NCBI GenBank assembly: GCA_934234215.1
Contig: CAKQHB010000001.1
Span: 124,001-188,000 of the forward strand
Reading direction: 5' to 3'
Origin: an uncultured Cuneatibacter sp.
GTDB taxonomy: Bacteria; Bacillota; Clostridia; Lachnospirales; Lachnospiraceae
DNA length: 64,000 nucleotides
Shown here: positions 62,252 through 64,000 of the stretch, one piece after another
Position numbering within the stretch: position 1 is the stretch's first letter
Layout: each line of letters starts with the position of its first letter
Position numbers and translations under genes: made by a program
Notes under the pieces: model-generated
What the model was told of the DNA's origin: nothing
The model's database searches: none
Seen by the model: the letters and a program-made list of their open reading frames with translations, nothing else

Positions 62252-62503
62252 CGAGATTCAAACATTCACCATCAATATTACACAGAACAGAATGCTTTTT
62301 GCTATTTTGCAAAAAGAGAGAATGCTTCTCACGATATCTGATTTCTGTGCATTCCAAATGAACTGCTGCCTTTTCGGACAGCAACAAAACCTGCTTTTCA
62401 CAGGTCGCCCATCTGTTTCACTGAAATCAAATTACCGCTGATACATTCCCTCACCTTACACAAATTCGTGTTCTTTCTTTTGATTTTGTCTTACGACTTG
62501 TTC
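62252..62503 (-). other. ABC-F leader region
   Basis: About 250 bases of transcribed leader. It contains a second small hairpin (CTTTTTGC / GCAAAAAG near 62301-62322) that could be an anti-attenuator element. Short minus-strand frames exist, but none has a convincing binding site to be named as a leader peptide. Confidence 0.4.
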
Positions 62504-62532
62504 ATAGTAGCACACGATTCCCGGCATTGCAA
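62504..62532 (-). promoter_or_regulatory. Promoter of the ABC-F gene
   Basis: Minus-strand TTGCAA (62532-62527), 17-base spacer, TACTAT (62509-62504), giving a leader of roughly 340 nt. Confidence 0.6.
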
Positions 62533-62592
62533 CAGTTTTCGATATTCCAGCGGCGCCGCCATCTCTTTCGCCGTGATCCGCTTTGAAAGATC

Positions 62593-63078
62593 CTACAGAA
62601 TCAACGCTTTCCCATCCAGCACTGCTTCCACCAACTGATCCTTGTCATAGCGTAGTTTCAGCGAGAAGACAGCTCGATCCTCTTCCATCAGGCGGAAGAA
62701 TAGTTTGTCGCCCTCCCACAGATTCAACTTCTCAATGTCTTTTTTCGGAACCCACTCCAGCGTTCCTTCACTGCACTCCTGCATCTCGCCAGTCCAGCCC
62801 GTCGCCGTGTACAAAAACATGTACTCTGCGTCCCACGGCTCACTGCTGATAAACGTCACGATGCCCCGCAGACGATAATCCGTCAGCGTCAGTCCTGTCT
62901 CCTCTTTCGCTTCCCGAAGCAGGCATTCCTCCGGACTTTCCACACCCTCAAACTTTCCGCCGATGCCGATCCACTTGTCATGATTCACATCGTTCTTTTT
63001 CTTGACGCGGTGCAGCATCAGATAAGCGTCATCCCGCTCCAGATAACACAATGTTGTTAAAACCCCCTGTGCAGCCAT
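62593..63078 (-). CDS. Nudix hydrolase (MutT/8-oxo-dGTPase-like)
   Basis: 161 residues. The Nudix box GGKFEGVESPEECLLREAKE followed by ETGL is complete (Gx5Ex7REUxEExGU). It hydrolyses nucleoside diphosphate derivatives, probably oxidised dNTPs; LTTLCYLERDDAYLMLHRVK at the N-terminus fits the MutT branch of Firmicutes. The start at 63078 has GAGG seven bases upstream. The metK terminator stands before it, so it has its own transcription. Confidence 0.9.
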   Translation of the reverse strand: MAAQGVLTTLCYLERDDAYLMLHRVKKKNDVNHDKWIGIGGKFEGVESPEECLLREAKEETGLTLTDYRLRGIVTFISSEPWDAEYMFLYTATGWTGEMQECSEGTLEWVPKKDIEKLNLWEGDKLFFRLMEEDRAVFSLKLRYDKDQLVEAVLDGKALIL

Positions 63079-63112
63079 GCTTATTCCTCTCATTCAATTA
63101 TTTTCATGCAAA

Positions 63113-63162
63113 AACACGCAAGAAAACAATCGTAAAATTTTGCGATTGCTTTTTTGCGTGTT
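63113..63162 (-). terminator. Terminator of metK
   Basis: AACACGCAA (63113-63121) pairs with TTGCGTGTT (63154-63162), with inner CAATCG/CGATTG; followed by TTTTTG on the minus strand. A palindrome GTGAATCG-TTA-CGATTCAC lies at 63179-63197 between it and the metK stop. Confidence 0.85.
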
Positions 63163-63205
63163 TATAATCATATTTCACGTGAATCGTTACGATTCACCTT
63201 TTTAC

Positions 63206-64000
63206 TTACAGATACTTCTTCAGATCTTCTACCTTATCCAGCTTCTCCCAGGGCAGATCTACATCGGTACGACCGAAGTGACCGTATGCTGCGGTCTGCT
63301 TGTAGATCGGACGTCTCAGATCCAGCATCTTGATAATGCCTGCCGGACGCAGATCAAAATTCTCGCGAACGATCTCTACCAGCTTTTCGTTGGAAACAAC
63401 GCCGGTTCCGTCAGTGTCGATGGTGATTGAAGTCGGATGTGCAACACCGATTGCGTAAGACAGCTGAATCTCACAGCGCTTTGCAAGACCTGCTGCAACG
63501 ATGTTCTTTGCAACGTAACGTGCTGCGTAAGCTGCGGAACGGTCTACCTTTGTGCAGTCCTTACCGGAGAAAGCTCCGCCGCCGTGCTTTGCATATCCAC
63601 CGTAGGTGTCTACGATGATCTTACGACCTGTCAGGCCGGTATCACCGTGAGGTCCACCGATTACGAAACGACCAGTGGGGTTAATGTACATCTTTGTGTT
63701 CTCATCTACCATGCCAGCCGGGATTATTTCGTCAAATACATACTTCTTGATATCTGCGTGGATCTGCTCCTGTGTTACATCGGGATCGTGCTGTGTGGAC
63801 AGTACCACTGCTTCCAGACGGGCCGGAACACCATTCTCATCGTACTCTACGGTAACCTGAGTCTTTCCATCGGGACGCAGGTAAGGCAGTGTGCCGTTCT
63901 TGCGAACCTCTGCCAGACGACGAGCCAGCTTGTGGGACAGAGCGATTGCATAAGGCATATACTCTTCGGTCTCGTCAGATGCATAACCGAACATCATACC
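63206..64000 (-). CDS. metK: S-adenosylmethionine synthetase, C-terminal part (start outside window)
   Basis: The last ~264 residues of MetK, which makes SAM from methionine and ATP. Clear family blocks are [56 protein letters not shown] and [26 protein letters not shown]. The 5' part runs beyond base 64000. It ends with a palindrome and a terminator. Confidence 0.96.
   Translation of the reverse strand, partial: GMMFGYASDETEEYMPYAIALSHKLARRLAEVRKNGTLPYLRPDGKTQVTVEYDENGVPARLEAVVLSTQHDPDVTQEQIHADIKKYVFDEIIPAGMVDENTKMYINPTGRFVIGGPHGDTGLTGRKIIVDTYGGYAKHGGGAFSGKDCTKVDRSAAYAARYVAKNIVAAGLAKRCEIQLSYAIGVAHPTSITIDTDGTGVVSNEKLVEIVRENFDLRPAGIIKMLDLRRPIYKQTAAYGHFGRTDVDLPWEKLDKVEDLKKYL

Noticed and set aside
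62252..62387. Leader peptide for the ABC-F gene
   Set aside because: Short frames such as a four-codon MVNV exist in the leader, but none has a convincing binding site.
1..64000. tRNA or rRNA genes
   Set aside because: No cloverleaf or rRNA-like sequence was noticed in the intergenic stretches; this was checked by eye only.

Overview
The window comes from an endospore-forming member of the class Clostridia, probably a gut organism. The evidence is a SCIFF ranthipeptide gene next to its radical SAM maturase, two sporulation genes (spoIIR and a SipL-type spore morphogenesis protein), a pyrophosphate-type phosphofructokinase, archaeal-type ProS, Gram-positive promoters and AGGAGG-type ribosome binding sites. 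The family (Lachnospiraceae or Oscillospiraceae-like) cannot be fixed from this sequence alone. Base composition is balanced, close to half G+C by eye. Most genes lie on the minus strand. No rRNA, tRNA, CRISPR array, prophage or intact insertion sequence was seen.

Layout. 1-3300 (minus): SCIFF peptide, its maturase, an Orn/Lys/Arg-decarboxylase-fold enzyme, and the start of ddl. 3446-5690: spoIIR (plus) facing a FadR-type regulator and ispE (minus). 5700-6330: gene-free, with two terminator-like hairpins and a perfect palindrome. 6332-8409: SipL-like protein and a PrcB-like lipoprotein. 8478-11568: a three-gene cassette (HAD phosphatase, nucleotidyltransferase, nucleotidyltransferase-aminotransferase fusion) behind its own promoter, which looks like a route to a nucleotide-activated amino-alcohol phosphate. 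11695-14144: ASCH protein, EFR1 flavodoxin-ferredoxin, a broken EFR1 copy, and an MNT/HEPN toxin-antitoxin pair. 14399-18553: rlmD-type methyltransferase, then an aldolase / PHP / GntR-UTRA operon with palindromic operators. 18634-24543: accessory transport and regulation (TauE/MarR, YheO-like, AraC/MFS with a truncated third gene, and an AlbA_2/ATPase gene preceded by six helically phased repeats).

24997-27965: conserved tsaC-rpiB-dCMP deaminase run plus a YczE-like membrane protein. 28050-35950: one tightly packed minus-strand run of solute-binding lipoprotein, hybrid histidine kinase, CutC, a multidomain transglutaminase-like protein and a GH29 fucosidase, apparently sensing coupled to catabolism. 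35951-36293: a 5 x 23-bp repeat array and interlocking inverted repeats. 36294-41720: dus, a heterodimeric ABC exporter and an EamA transporter. 41768-41897: a palindromic, mobile-looking intergenic element. 41895-45400: cca-pepC-mrp. 45479-49325: MoxR-type AAA ATPase / VWA / LRR triad. 49561-54677: proS, HAD phosphatase, SGNH hydrolase, MATE transporter and RluA synthase. 54859-56283 (plus): YitT and GNAT. 56350-60533: PPi-type PFK divergent from a GltD-like oxidoreductase, followed by an M18 aminopeptidase. 60606-64000 (minus): ABC-F protein with a long attenuator-bearing leader, a Nudix hydrolase, and the 3' part of metK.

The best candidates for something undescribed are the aminotransferase/nucleotidyltransferase cassette (8478-11568), the sensor-kinase-transglutaminase-fucosidase run (28050-35950), the AAA/VWA/LRR triad, and the non-coding repeat structures at 24571-24632, 36081-36230 and 41768-41897.
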